36,116 nucleotides of DNA from Cyanobium sp. ATX 6A2 (lineage in GTDB: Bacteria > Cyanobacteriota > Cyanobacteriia > PCC-6307 > Cyanobiaceae): the NCBI RefSeq assembly GCF_024346355.1, contig NZ_JAGQCU010000024.1, positions 1 through 36,116 on the forward strand, given 5' to 3'. A program made the position numbers and the translations under genes. Positions 15,650 through 23,802 of this stretch are shown here, in pieces. Each line of letters opens with the position of its first letter. Position 1 is the first letter of the stretch. The notes under the pieces are model-generated. The model searched no databases. It was not told the origin of the DNA and saw nothing but the letters and a program-made list of their open reading frames with translations.

Positions 15650-15856
15650 CTATGCCATTGGTTGGGAATTCACCATCGCACGCAGGATCAGCCCCAAACT
15701 CAGCAGTCCACTCACCGCTGCAGCGATCAGGGCCACCGCCGTGACGGGATTGCTGGCCCTGGCGGCCAGCGGCTCGAACACCGAGTTGGCCACGCCCAGG
15801 GCCAGCGCGACCAGGTAACGCGGATAGCGCGTCACGTTCAGGAAGAACTCCCTCAT
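15650..15856 (-). CDS. DUF751 family membrane protein (Ycf33-like)
   Basis: This encodes a 68-residue protein with the family start [21 protein letters not shown] and two hydrophobic segments (about residues 13-30 and 40-60). DUF751 includes the algal plastid protein Ycf33 and occurs only in cyanobacteria and plastids; its function is unknown. A good Shine-Dalgarno (TAGGAG on the minus strand) precedes the ATG. It opens the minus-strand series leading to rbfA, the GH3 gene, GT2-TPR and hemD. Confidence 0.9.
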   Translation of the reverse strand: MREFFLNVTRYPRYLVALALGVANSVFEPLAARASNPVTAVALIAAAVSGLLSLGLILRAMVNSQPMA

Positions 15857-15906
15857 GCCATCTCCTACCGCTGGCTACTCTGCCGCTTGGCACCGGGCCC
15901 TGAAGG

Positions 15907-16626
15907 ATGCAGCTGCACCAGTTCCGCCATTCCGCCTTCTGCGAGAAGGTGCGACTGGTCTTGGCGGCCAAGGGTCTCGACTACGCCGTGGTGGAAGTCA
16001 CCCCGGCACTGGGTCAGCTGGAACTCTTCCGCCTCTCCGGCCAGCGCCAGGTGCCGGTGCTGGTGGATGGCTCCGAGGTGATCGCCGACTCCACTGCGAT
16101 TGCGCTGCATCTGGAGCGTCACCACCCCCTGCCGGCCCTCCTGCCGGCTGATCCGGCCGAGCGGGCTCAGGTGCTGCTGCTGGAGGACTGGGCCGATACG
16201 GCCCTGGCCTCAGGCTGCCGCCTGGCGCTGCTTCAGGCCGCCGGAGCCGATCCGGTGCTGCGGTCCGCCCTGTTGCCGGATGCCACCCCGGCTCCGCTGC
16301 GCCAGCTGGTGTCGGGGCTGCCCAGTGGGCTGATGGGGGGCATGGGCGAGGCCATCGGTGAGGTATTGGGCCAGCAGCAACGTCGCCAGCTGCAGAGCAA
16401 CCTCGAGCAGCTGGCCCTGCTCACGGGCTCCTGCCACCACCTGGTGGGCGATCAGCTCAGCCTCGCGGATCTGGCGGTGGTGGCCCAGCTCTCGCTGCTG
16501 CGCTTCCCGGCCAGCAGCGGCGCGCCGCTGGCGGGTCGGGGCGTGAACGGCATCGCCGACAACCCCATGCTCGAGCCGCTGTTCAGCTGGCGCGATCGGG
16601 TTCTGGCTCAGCTCGGACAAGGCTGA
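15907..16626 (+). CDS. Glutathione S-transferase family protein
   Basis: This encodes a 239-residue protein with an N-terminal thioredoxin-fold GST domain ([24 protein letters not shown], then [19 protein letters not shown], the cis-Pro and glutathione gamma-Glu site) and an all-helical C-terminal domain (ending [18 protein letters not shown]). Cys12 in place of the usual Ser/Tyr could make it an omega- or beta-like or non-catalytic member. It is divergent from DUF751 across 50 bases. Its 3' end overlaps the next gene, on the opposite strand, by 44 bases. The substrate is unknown. Confidence 0.88.
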   Translation: MQLHQFRHSAFCEKVRLVLAAKGLDYAVVEVTPALGQLELFRLSGQRQVPVLVDGSEVIADSTAIALHLERHHPLPALLPADPAERAQVLLLEDWADTALASGCRLALLQAAGADPVLRSALLPDATPAPLRQLVSGLPSGLMGGMGEAIGEVLGQQQRRQLQSNLEQLALLTGSCHHLVGDQLSLADLAVVAQLSLLRFPASSGAPLAGRGVNGIADNPMLEPLFSWRDRVLAQLGQG

Positions 16627-17296
16627 GCGTCAGCTGCTCGCCACGCTTGGCCCTGGCGCTCAGCCCCAGCGCCGGGGAGGGGTAGCGCGCCTGCCACTGC
16701 TGGGCGGTGATGTGATCGGGGTCCAGCAGCTCGAAGCGGCTGAGGGTTTCCACCCGGCTCACCGCCGGCTCGCCGGCGCCATGCACGACCTGCAGGCTCA
16801 GCTCATCGGCTAGAAACAGCTCGACGGCGGGCGTCTCCGTGCGTCGTCCAACCACCGTTGATTCCAGCTCCACCGTGCTGCCGCCCGGCCCAGCCAGGCG
16901 CGCCAGCTGGCGGTTGGGATTGCGCGGATCGTCGGATACCGAGCGCAGCTGATCCGCCAGCAGTGCGGCTCCCACCGCGGCGGCGTTGCCGGCCCGATCC
17001 CCCACCACCCGGCCGCGGCCATCGCGGAGAAAATCCACCTGGTAACTGCTGCCGTCACTGCTGAGCACCTCCCAGCTGCCGGCGAACCAGTCGGGATAGT
17101 GGAGGTCGCGGCGGCCCGGCCGCTCCAGGGGCGCCGGCAGGGTCCACTGCGGCCAGGCCTGACGGCGCGGCTCCAGCAGCGAGGCCGGGGCTGCTGCTGC
17201 TGGGGCGGCTGAGGCAAGCAGCAGCACGAGCGCACCGAGGGCCGCCAGGCAGGGGATCAGGCGGGCCAGGATGCCGCCACGCGCTGCGCTTGCCAT
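16583..17296 (-). CDS. Secreted/lumenal protein of DUF6816 type
   Basis: This encodes a 237-residue protein with an N-terminal signal sequence (basic GGILARLIP, hydrophobic core, cleavage near AAPAAAAPA at about residue 36). The mature part begins with HYPDWFAGSWEVLSSDGSSYQVDF, a lipocalin-like start found in cyanobacterial proteins and plant thylakoid-lumen relatives. Beta-rich pattern follows to the end. Function is unknown to me. Its ATG (17294-17296) shares two bases with the ATG of the divergent CRR7 gene, so the two starts overlap. The 3' end overlaps GST by 44 bases. Confidence 0.75.
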   Translation of the reverse strand: MASAARGGILARLIPCLAALGALVLLLASAAPAAAAPASLLEPRRQAWPQWTLPAPLERPGRRDLHYPDWFAGSWEVLSSDGSSYQVDFLRDGRGRVVGDRAGNAAAVGAALLADQLRSVSDDPRNPNRQLARLAGPGGSTVELESTVVGRRTETPAVELFLADELSLQVVHGAGEPAVSRVETLSRFELLDPDHITAQQWQARYPSPALGLSARAKRGEQLTLSLVRAEPEPDRAS

Positions 17297-17561
17297 GTCT
17301 GATCCCCTGCTGCGGGAGCTCGATCATTACGTGGTGCTGGAGCCCGCCGCCGCTGAGCGCATCCTCACCGCCGCCGAAACCCTGGGCTGGTTGCAAGAGC
17401 AACTGGCCGGCCTGGCGGAGGCGCCCGCCGATCTGCGCGATCTGCCCTCCCGCGCTGAGCAGGCCGAACGGCTGCTGGACACCGCCTGCCAGCTGGAGCT
17501 CGAACCGGGCCGCAGCGTGCAGTGGTTCGCGGTGCGTCTGGAGCCACCCGGCCAGGCCTGA
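17295..17561 (+). CDS. crr7: Chlororespiratory reduction 7 (CRR7) family protein
   Basis: This encodes an 88-residue protein with the family pattern LDHYVVLEP (residues 8-16), a central helix TAAETLGWLQEQL and the C-terminal SVQWFAVRLEPPG. In Arabidopsis CRR7 is needed for accumulation of the stromal part of chloroplast NDH; the cyanobacterial role is inferred. The start at 17295 opens the conserved region; an upstream in-frame ATG at 17271 would add 8 residues. It overlaps the divergent start of the DUF6816-type gene, so its promoter must lie within that coding sequence. A 14-nt tandem triplet follows its stop. Confidence 0.8.
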   Translation: MSDPLLRELDHYVVLEPAAAERILTAAETLGWLQEQLAGLAEAPADLRDLPSRAEQAERLLDTACQLELEPGRSVQWFAVRLEPPGQA

Positions 17562-17569
17562 GCCAGCCT

Positions 17570-17611
17570 GCTCAGTTCAGTGATTTCAGTTCGGCGATTT
17601 CAGTTCAGCGA
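17570..17611. repeat. Three tandem 14-nt repeats between crr7 and aroK
   Basis: Units are GCTCAGTTCAGTGA (17570-17583), TTTCAGTTCGGCGA (17584-17597) and TTTCAGTTCAGCGA (17598-17611). The last two differ at one position. The third unit encodes the last residues and stop of AroK (stop at 17600-17602). Confidence 0.85.
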
Positions 17612-18226
17612 CGGGGTGATGCGCCCTTCTCCGTCCTGCAACAGCACGCCACCGGTGGGTGCCTGGGGGAGCTCGCGCAGGATCCCCGGCAGGGCCGCCA
17701 GCACCTGCTCAGCCACCTGCTGCGGTTGTTCCTCGCCCTGCCGGATGCGCAGGTCGGCCTGGTCGTAGAGCGGCAGCCGCTGGGCCAGCAGCTCCTGCAG
17801 GCGGATCCCGGGATCCTCGCTGCGCAGCAGGGGCCTCTGGCCGGGATCCTGGCGCAGGCGCGCCAGCAGCCGTTCTGCCGGGGCGTCCAGCCACACCACC
17901 ACGCCCTGGCGCAGGTGACCCCAGTTCTGCGGCCGCGTCACCACGCCACCGCCGGTGGCCACCACCAGGGAATGCCAGGCACTGAGCTGGCCCAGTACCG
18001 CCGTCTCGAGATCCCGGAAGCCGGGTTCCCCGTCAGTGGCGAAGATCTCCGGGATCGTGCGTCCCGCCACGCCCTCCAGGGCGGTGTCGGCATCGAGGAA
18101 GCGGTAGCCCAGCGCTGCAGCCAGGGGACGGCCGACGGCGCTTTTGCCAGCTCCCATCATCCCCACCAGGTAGATGTTGAGACCCCGCAGCCGCCGGGCC
18201 AGCTCTGCGTGGGTGGTCCCGGCCAT
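17600..18226 (-). CDS. aroK: Shikimate kinase
   Basis: This encodes a 208-residue enzyme that phosphorylates shikimate at the 3-hydroxyl in aromatic amino acid synthesis. The Walker A loop GMMGAGKS is at residues 22-29. The shikimate-binding segment has DADTALE and the G-rich ATGGGVV, and the lid carries RQDPGQRPLL. The C-terminal ~25 residues (ELPQAPTGGVLLQDGEGRITPSLN) exceed the usual fold, and the end runs into a 14-nt tandem repeat, so the tail may have been extended by repeat growth. It is divergent from queD. Confidence 0.94.
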   Translation of the reverse strand: MAGTTHAELARRLRGLNIYLVGMMGAGKSAVGRPLAAALGYRFLDADTALEGVAGRTIPEIFATDGEPGFRDLETAVLGQLSAWHSLVVATGGGVVTRPQNWGHLRQGVVVWLDAPAERLLARLRQDPGQRPLLRSEDPGIRLQELLAQRLPLYDQADLRIRQGEEQPQQVAEQVLAALPGILRELPQAPTGGVLLQDGEGRITPSLN

Positions 18227-18261
18227 GGCCAGTCGTCGGCGTATGGGAAGGCGTTTCTAGG

Positions 18262-19395
18262 ATGGAGCATCTCAGAACCAAGGCCATGCCGGCGAGCGCC
18301 AAGGCCCCAGCCACCGCCAAGGCCCCAGCCACCGCCACGGCAGCATCCCCACCGGCGTCCACGTCTGGATCCTCGGCTCCATCCACGCCCATCCGTCAGG
18401 CTCCGGATCCAGCCCTTCCGGGGGGGCGGGTGAGCGCCCCCCTCCCCCACGGCCAGGGGCGGCCCTGCGTGATCACCCGGCGCTCCACCTTCAGCTCCAG
18501 CCATCGCTATTGGCTGCCCGAGCTCAGCCCCGAGCAGAACCAGGCCCGCTTCGGCCCCTGCAGCCTCGCCCCCGGGCACGGCCACAACTACGAACTGATC
18601 GTGGCCATGGGCGGTGGTCTCGATGCAGACGGCATGGTGCTCAACCTCTCGGATGTGAAGCACGCCATTCGCTCCCAGGTCAGCGCCCAGCTCGACTTCC
18701 GCTATCTCAACGACGTCTGGCCGGAGTTCGATCTCTCCCGGCCCGAAGGCCGGCTGCCCACCACCGAGGCCCTCGGCCAGGCCATCTGGACCCGGTTGGC
18801 CCCCCTGATCCCCCTGGTGGGTCTGCGGCTCTACGAACAACCCAGTCTCTGGGTGGATCTGCTGCCCTCGCCCGCCACCTCCAGCGCTCCAGCCCCCAGC
18901 CCCGCCACCCGTCACCACGTCGCCCCGATGGAAGCCTTCCTCTCGATCCGCACCCACTTCGCCGCGGCCCACCGGCTGGCCCGCCCCGAGCTCAGCCAGG
19001 CCGAGAACGAGGTCATCTACGGCAAGTGCGCCCGGCCCCACGGCCACGGCCACAACTATCTCCTCGACATCACCGTGCGCGGGCGCGTCGATCCCCGCAC
19101 CGGCATGGTCTGTGATCTGGCGGCTCTGCAGAAGCTGGTGGATGACCGGGTGGTGGAGCCCTTCGATCACACGTTCCTGAACAAGGACGTGGCCCATTTC
19201 GCCTCCACCGTGCCCACCGCCGAGAACATTGCCCTGCACATCGCCGATCTGCTCAGCGCGCCGATCGCCGAACTGGGCGCCAGCCTGCACAAGGTGCGCC
19301 TCCAGGAAAGCCCCAACAACGCCGCCGAGGTGTTCGCCGAAGTTCCCCAGCTGGAGATGCGACCCGCGGCCCTGGAGGCTCTGGCCGCTGTCTGA
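18262..19395 (+). CDS. queD: Tandem-domain 6-carboxytetrahydropterin synthase (PTPS/QueD family)
   Basis: This encodes 377 residues with two PTPS folds in one chain. Domain 1 (about 75-200) has His81, Cys100 and HGH at 106-108. Domain 2 (about 225-365) has His237, Cys256, HGH at 261-263, Asp302-His303 and Glu349, the full set of zinc ligands and catalytic residues. In domain 1 the Asp-His pair is Asp145-Arg147 (DFR), so the catalytic His is missing, while Glu192 remains. QueD makes the pterin precursor of queuosine and other 7-deazaguanines. The first ~65 residues are low-complexity and repetitive, so the true start may be ATG 18286 or GTG 18430. The RibD-type gene follows, probably within the same mRNA. 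Confidence 0.87.
   Translation: MEHLRTKAMPASAKAPATAKAPATATAASPPASTSGSSAPSTPIRQAPDPALPGGRVSAPLPHGQGRPCVITRRSTFSSSHRYWLPELSPEQNQARFGPCSLAPGHGHNYELIVAMGGGLDADGMVLNLSDVKHAIRSQVSAQLDFRYLNDVWPEFDLSRPEGRLPTTEALGQAIWTRLAPLIPLVGLRLYEQPSLWVDLLPSPATSSAPAPSPATRHHVAPMEAFLSIRTHFAAAHRLARPELSQAENEVIYGKCARPHGHGHNYLLDITVRGRVDPRTGMVCDLAALQKLVDDRVVEPFDHTFLNKDVAHFASTVPTAENIALHIADLLSAPIAELGASLHKVRLQESPNNAAEVFAEVPQLEMRPAALEALAAV
18298..18333 (+). repeat. 18-nt tandem duplication in the queD 5' region
   Basis: GCCAAGGCCCCAGCCACC occurs twice head to tail (18298-18315, 18316-18333) and a partial third follows (GCCAC). It encodes AKAPAT repeats of the low-complexity N-terminus. Confidence 0.85.
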
Positions 19396-19426
19396 ATCCG
19401 GATCCGCTGGCCCCTGGCTGCGGCTG

Positions 19427-20101
19427 GTGCTGGCCGTCAGCCTCGATGGGCGCCTGGCCCCCCCCGCCGGCGGTGCCGCCCAGCTCGGCGGGGCCGGCGA
19501 CCGCCGTGCTCTTGAAGAGGCCCTGGCCTGGGCCGATGCGGCCCTGCTGGGCGCCGAGACCCTCCGCCGCCATGGCAGCACCTGCCTGATCCATGCCCCC
19601 GACCTGCTGGCCGCACGAGGCGGGCAGGGCCGCAGTGCCCAGCCCACCGCCCTGGTGCTGAGCCGCAGCGGCCACATTCCCCCTGGCCTGCCCTTCTGGC
19701 GGCAGCCGCTGCAGCGCTGGTGGCTGCAGCCGGCCGGGAGGCCCTCCGAACACGATCAGCCGGCCCACCCTGAGCCTGGGCCCCGGCCGCGAATGCTCCC
19801 TGGCTGTGATCGCGTGCTGGCCTTCAGCTCCTGGGTGCAGCTGCGTAGCGCTCTGGCCGCTGAGGGGCTGCGGCGGCTGGTGCTGCTGGGCGGCGCTGAC
19901 CTGGCCGGTCAGCTGCTGGCCGCCGAGCAGGTGGACGAACTGCAGCTCACCCTCTGCCCCCTGCTCCTGGGCGGCCCCCACAGCTGGCTGCCCCCGTCCC
20001 TCGGCCTCCGGCTGTCGCACTGGCAGCTGCTGGAGCAGCGGCCGCTGGGGGGCGATGAGCTGCTGCTGCGCTACCTGCGGCGGCCCGTGCCGGTGCCCTG
20101 A
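19427..20101 (+). CDS. RibD C-terminal-type reductase (dihydrofolate reductase fold)
   Basis: This encodes 224 residues of the RibD C-terminal family, which reduces 5-amino-6-(5-phosphoribosylamino)uracil in riboflavin synthesis. Visible parts are LAVSLDGRLAPP at the start, ALLGAETLRRHG, VLLGGADLAGQLLAAEQVDELQLTL and PLLLGG near the end. The N-terminal deaminase domain of bifunctional RibD is absent, so this is a stand-alone reductase; a role in riboflavin or a related pterin reaction is inferred. The start is uncertain. GTG 19427 begins directly at the first strand and has no ribosome binding site, and the frame stays open upstream into queD, so coupling with queD is possible. It overlaps the next convergent gene by 31 bases. 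Confidence 0.72.
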   Translation: MLAVSLDGRLAPPAGGAAQLGGAGDRRALEEALAWADAALLGAETLRRHGSTCLIHAPDLLAARGGQGRSAQPTALVLSRSGHIPPGLPFWRQPLQRWWLQPAGRPSEHDQPAHPEPGPRPRMLPGCDRVLAFSSWVQLRSALAAEGLRRLVLLGGADLAGQLLAAEQVDELQLTLCPLLLGGPHSWLPPSLGLRLSHWQLLEQRPLGGDELLLRYLRRPVPVP

Positions 20102-20523
20102 GGGCTGGACACACCGAAGCGATCGGCCAGCTGCCGCAGCGACAGGCCCTCCAGGCTGCCCGCCGGCAGGCCCACCAGCTGGGCGATGCAGCGTTTCACG
20201 ATGCGCTCACTTTGCGCTCCCAGCTCCTGCCGCAGCAGCTCCGTGAGCACCGTCAGTTCCTTGCCGCTGGCCGCGGTTTCCCGCACCAGGCAGCGGCTGG
20301 TGGGGGCGGCGAGCTGGCGGCAGGGCTGCCGCAGCTGGGCGGCCAGCTGGGGCGCGCCGCCCGCCAGGGCATCCACACAGGCCTGGGTGATGCGGGTTTC
20401 CAGCTGGGGGCGCATCACCTCCAGCACCGGTTTCATCAGGCTGGCCTGGGCCGGGGTGGCCTGCAGGGCGGCCAGCGCCGCAACGAGCAGCAGATGGGGA
20501 TGGAGCAGGGGCACGGGCGACAT
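20071..20523 (-). CDS. Small secreted protein of unknown function
   Basis: This encodes 150 residues with a signal peptide (LLLVAALAALQATPAQA, cleavage near residue 27) and a helical mature part containing four cysteines, in TQACVDAL, RQPCRQL, SRCLVRE and KRCIAQL. These could form two disulfides in the periplasm or lumen. I do not recognise the family. The C-terminal segment overlaps the end of the convergent RibD-type gene by 31 bases. Confidence 0.65.
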   Translation of the reverse strand: MSPVPLLHPHLLLVAALAALQATPAQASLMKPVLEVMRPQLETRITQACVDALAGGAPQLAAQLRQPCRQLAAPTSRCLVRETAASGKELTVLTELLRQELGAQSERIVKRCIAQLVGLPAGSLEGLSLRQLADRFGVSSPQGTGTGRRR

Positions 20524-20546
20524 GGCCTGGGCGGGGATGGTTAGTT

Positions 20547-21809
20547 TTGCCTCCCCCCGCCGCCGCGGCCTTGGCCGAGCTGCAAGTCCGCTGGCACCAG
20601 TCCACAGCTGAGGTCCCGCCGGCGGCCTGGGAGCGGCTGCTGCAGCCTGCGCAGCAGGACCCCTTGTCGCCGGATCCCGCCGAGCTGCCCTTCTATCGCT
20701 GGTGTTGGCTCAAGGAGCTGGAGGCCAGCGGCAGCATCGTGCCCCGCGAGGGCTGGAAGCCCTGCCATCTGGGCCTCTGGCGAGGCGAGGAGCTGGTGGC
20801 CCTCGCTCCCCTCTATCTGAAGGGTCACAGCTACGGGGAGTTCGTGTTCGATCAGAGCTTCGCCCAGCTCGCTGGCCAGCTGGGACTGCGCTACTACCCC
20901 AAGCTGGTGGGGATGAGCCCGGTGAGCCCGGTGCAGGGCTACCGCTTCCTGATCGCCGCTGGCGAGGACGCGGCCGAGCTCACCGCGGTGATGCTGGAGC
21001 TGATCGATGGCTTCTGCCGCCGCAACCGCATCCTCAGCTGCAACTTTCTCTACGTGGATCAGGCCTGGCGGGCGCTGGCTGAGGCCGCCGGCTGCGCCAC
21101 CTGGATCAACCAGCAGAGCCAGTGGAGCAACCCCGGCCACGCTGACTTCAGCGACTACCTGGCCAGCTTCAACGCCAACCAGCGGCGCAACATCAAGCGT
21201 GAACGCAAGGCCGTGGCTGCGGCGGGCCTGAGCGTCACCCCCCTGGAGGGGGAGGCGATCGCGCCGACCCTGGTGGGCCGCATGCACGACTTCTACGCCC
21301 AGCACTGCGCCCGCTGGGGTCCCTGGGGCAGCAAATACCTCAGTGAGAGCTTCTTTCAGGCCCTGGCTCACGAACCCCAGCTGCGCCGGCATCTGGTGCT
21401 GTTCAGTGCCCACCGGGGTGATCCCGCCGAGCCGCTGGCGATGTCGCTGTGCGTGCGTGGTGGGGATCACCTCTGGGGCCGCTACTGGGGCAGCGACGTG
21501 GAGATCGACTGTCTGCACTTCGAGGTGTGTTATTACGCGCCGATCGAGTGGGCGATCGCCCATGGCATTCGCCACTTCGATCCCGGTGCCGGCGGCAGCC
21601 ACAAGCGGCGCCGCGGCTTCGTGGCCCAGCCCCGCGCCAGCCTGCACCGTTGGAGTGATCCCCGCTTTGATGCCATCCTGCGCGACTGGCTGCCGGGGGC
21701 CAACGCCCAGATGGCGCGTGAGATCGAGGCGATCAACGCCGAGCTGCCGTTCACCGCTGCCTACGATTCCCCCCATGCTTCACACCTGCGAACCGAGCCA
21801 GCGGCGTGA
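20547..21809 (+). CDS. GNAT-fold transferase, FemAB/peptidogalycan biosynthesis type (COG3146)
   Basis: This encodes a 420-residue protein of the COG3146 family with two GNAT-like halves. The segments WCWLKELEASGSIVPREGWKPCHLGLW, FNANQRRNIKRERKAV and FDPGAGGSHKRRRGF are typical; the last is the family's most conserved motif, near the cofactor or tRNA site. Family members are annotated as peptidogalycan or wall-related acyltransferases, with no firm biochemistry in cyanobacteria. The start is TTG at 20547, close to the divergent secreted-protein gene (23 bases). The 3' end overlaps the DUF4346 gene by 35 bases. Confidence 0.87.
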   Translation: MPPPAAAALAELQVRWHQSTAEVPPAAWERLLQPAQQDPLSPDPAELPFYRWCWLKELEASGSIVPREGWKPCHLGLWRGEELVALAPLYLKGHSYGEFVFDQSFAQLAGQLGLRYYPKLVGMSPVSPVQGYRFLIAAGEDAAELTAVMLELIDGFCRRNRILSCNFLYVDQAWRALAEAAGCATWINQQSQWSNPGHADFSDYLASFNANQRRNIKRERKAVAAAGLSVTPLEGEAIAPTLVGRMHDFYAQHCARWGPWGSKYLSESFFQALAHEPQLRRHLVLFSAHRGDPAEPLAMSLCVRGGDHLWGRYWGSDVEIDCLHFEVCYYAPIEWAIAHGIRHFDPGAGGSHKRRRGFVAQPRASLHRWSDPRFDAILRDWLPGANAQMAREIEAINAELPFTAAYDSPHASHLRTEPAA

Positions 21810-22164
21810 GCTCGACGAGAGCCTGTCCCAGCGCTTCATCGACCTCGATCCGTGCGGTTATTTCCTGATCAAGCTCGACCGCCAGGCCGGCGAGCTGATC
21901 GCCGAGCACTACGGCAATGCCATCGATGAGCGCGGTCTGGCCACCGACCCGGCCACCGGCGAGGTGATCAGCTGCCGCGGCGCCGGCCCGCGCGCACCCC
22001 TGGCGGTCTTCCGGGGCCGCAGTGCCAAGGAACTGGGGATCGCCCTCAGCGAAGGGAAAGGACCCCATCCCCTCAGCCGCCTCGACCATGCCCTCTATCT
22101 CGGGCGTGAGCTGCAGAAGGCCGAGGATGCCCTGGAATCCGGCCACGACTACGTGCAGGACTGA
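21775..22164 (+). CDS. DUF4346 domain protein
   Basis: This encodes 129 residues with the DUF4346 pattern: LDPCGYFLIKLDRQAGELIAEHY, then DPATGEVISCRG, FRGRSAKELGIAL, and the C-terminal SRLDHALYLGRELQKAEDAL ending YVQD. Such domains occur alone in cyanobacteria and fused to tetrahydromethanopterin methyltransferase-like proteins elsewhere; function is unknown. The ATG at 21775 lies within the end of the GNAT gene (35-base overlap, different frame), which suggests translational coupling. Confidence 0.85.
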   Translation: MLHTCEPSQRRELDESLSQRFIDLDPCGYFLIKLDRQAGELIAEHYGNAIDERGLATDPATGEVISCRGAGPRAPLAVFRGRSAKELGIALSEGKGPHPLSRLDHALYLGRELQKAEDALESGHDYVQD

Positions 22165-22173
22165 GCGGCAGCT

Positions 22174-23802
22174 TCAGTTGGGCACCAGCACGGGCTCGGC
22201 GGGCACCCGGGCCCGCTCGGGCGGATCCGGAGGCAGCAGGGCGAGCTGGTCTTCGATCTCCCGGCGCACGATGCCGCGGTATTCGAGGAAGTGCTCGTTG
22301 TGGGCCAGGATCGAGATGAAGCCGGTGAACCGGGCCGGGTTGTGGCGAGCCATGCCGAACAGGGAATTCCAGAAGCGCCAGCGGGTGTCCCGGCGGATGC
22401 CCTGACGCCACACCACGATGGCCAGGGCGCGCAGATCCACCCAGGAGATCCCTCTCTCTGCGGAGGCCTGAGGTCCGCTGGGAGGGTTCTCCCTGCGGAT
22501 CTGCTTGTAGCGCTGGGGCGGCAGCTTGAGGAAATAGCTGTACACCCGATCGATGTAGGCGTTGGCTTCGTAGAGATCGGCAAACGCCTCCATGTATTCC
22601 TCGGCGATGTCCCGGATCGGTCGGGTCGGCTCGAAATTGAGCAGGTTGGTCTGGTTCACGCCCTTGGCCGCATCTGAGTCCTGAATCAGCCGTCCCTCCT
22701 GCTCCAGCCGCGTCCACATGGCTGTGTTGGGCAGAGCCTGCAGCATCCCCATCATCGCGTGGGGGATGCCGGTGCGATTCACGAACTCCACGATGCGCTG
22801 ACCGGCGCCCTTCTGCTCGCCGTCGAAGCCGATGATGAAGCCGGCCATCACCCGCAGGCCGGTGGCGGTGATCTTCTCCACCGATTCCTCGAGGGAGCTG
22901 CGGGTGTTCTGCAGCTTGCGGGCGGTTGCCAGGCTGGCGGCATCGGGCGTCTCGATGCCCAGAAACACGCTCTCGAAGCGGCACTCCACCATCTGGTCCA
23001 TCAACTCCTGATCGGCCGCCAGATCCACCGAGGCCTCGGTGGCGAAGCTGAAGGGGTAACCGTGCTCGATCTGCCACTGGCGCAGGGCCGGCAGCAGCAG
23101 CTTCACATTGCGCTTGTTGCCGATGAAGTTGTCATCCACCAGAAACACAGAGCGGCGCCAGCCCAGCTCATAGAGGCACTGCAGCTCAGCCACCAGCTGC
23201 TGGGGGGTTTTGGTGCGGGGCTTGCGCCCGTAGAGAACGATGATGTCGCAGAACTCGCAGTTGAACGGGCACCCCCGCGAGAACTGCACCGACATCTCCG
23301 AATAGGCGTCGAGCTCGAGCAGATCGAAGCGGGGCACTGGGGTGCCCGTCACATCGGGCTTCTCGCCACCGGCCGTGAAGCGGCCACTGGTTTCGCCCCG
23401 TGCCAGGGCCTCCACGAACAGGGGCAGGGTGATTTCGCCCTCATCGAGCACCTTGAAATCGGCCCCCTCCAGTTCTGGAGCGTCGGGGGTGGAGCTGGCG
23501 AACGGACCGCCCACCGCCACCGGCAGGCCGCGGCTCTTGGCTCGGGCGATCTGCGTGGCCATGTCGGCCTTCTGCACGATCATCCCGGAAATCACCACCA
23601 GCTCGGCCCAGTCCCATTCCTCCTGGCGCACCTCCCGAACATTGCGGTCCACCAGCTTCATCTCCCAGCTCTGGGGCAGCAGGGCCGCCACGGTCAGCAG
23701 CCCCAACGGGGGCAACAGCACCTTGCGGTTGATCAGCTCCAGGATCTTTTCGTAGCTCCAGAAGGTCTTCGGAAACTCGGGGTAGATGAATAGGGTGCGC
23801 AT
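22174..23802 (-). CDS. B12-binding-domain radical SAM protein (DUF4070, HpnP-like group)
   Basis: This encodes 542 residues. The N-terminal part (1-~150) is a cobalamin-binding-type Rossmann domain (LFIYPEFPKTFWSYEKILEL, DRNVREVRQEEWDWAELVVISGMIVQK, VAVGGPFASS) lacking the DxHxxG lower-ligand motif. The radical SAM domain has the CxxxCxxC cluster at Cys178, Cys182, Cys185 and FLGIETPD. The C-terminal DUF4070 region follows. Relatives include HpnP, which methylates hopanoids at C2, but the substrate here is not decided by sequence. The ATG at 23802 begins the conserved region; the longer open frame is a chance extension. It is divergent from petL, and a TAGCGT -10 candidate lies on the minus strand at 23871-23876. 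Confidence 0.88.
   Translation of the reverse strand: MRTLFIYPEFPKTFWSYEKILELINRKVLLPPLGLLTVAALLPQSWEMKLVDRNVREVRQEEWDWAELVVISGMIVQKADMATQIARAKSRGLPVAVGGPFASSTPDAPELEGADFKVLDEGEITLPLFVEALARGETSGRFTAGGEKPDVTGTPVPRFDLLELDAYSEMSVQFSRGCPFNCEFCDIIVLYGRKPRTKTPQQLVAELQCLYELGWRRSVFLVDDNFIGNKRNVKLLLPALRQWQIEHGYPFSFATEASVDLAADQELMDQMVECRFESVFLGIETPDAASLATARKLQNTRSSLEESVEKITATGLRVMAGFIIGFDGEQKGAGQRIVEFVNRTGIPHAMMGMLQALPNTAMWTRLEQEGRLIQDSDAAKGVNQTNLLNFEPTRPIRDIAEEYMEAFADLYEANAYIDRVYSYFLKLPPQRYKQIRRENPPSGPQASAERGISWVDLRALAIVVWRQGIRRDTRWRFWNSLFGMARHNPARFTGFISILAHNEHFLEYRGIVRREIEDQLALLPPDPPERARVPAEPVLVPN

Noticed and set aside
18157-19677. 506-codon minus-strand ORF opposite queD
   Set aside because: Gly-rich shadow of the tandem PTPS gene.
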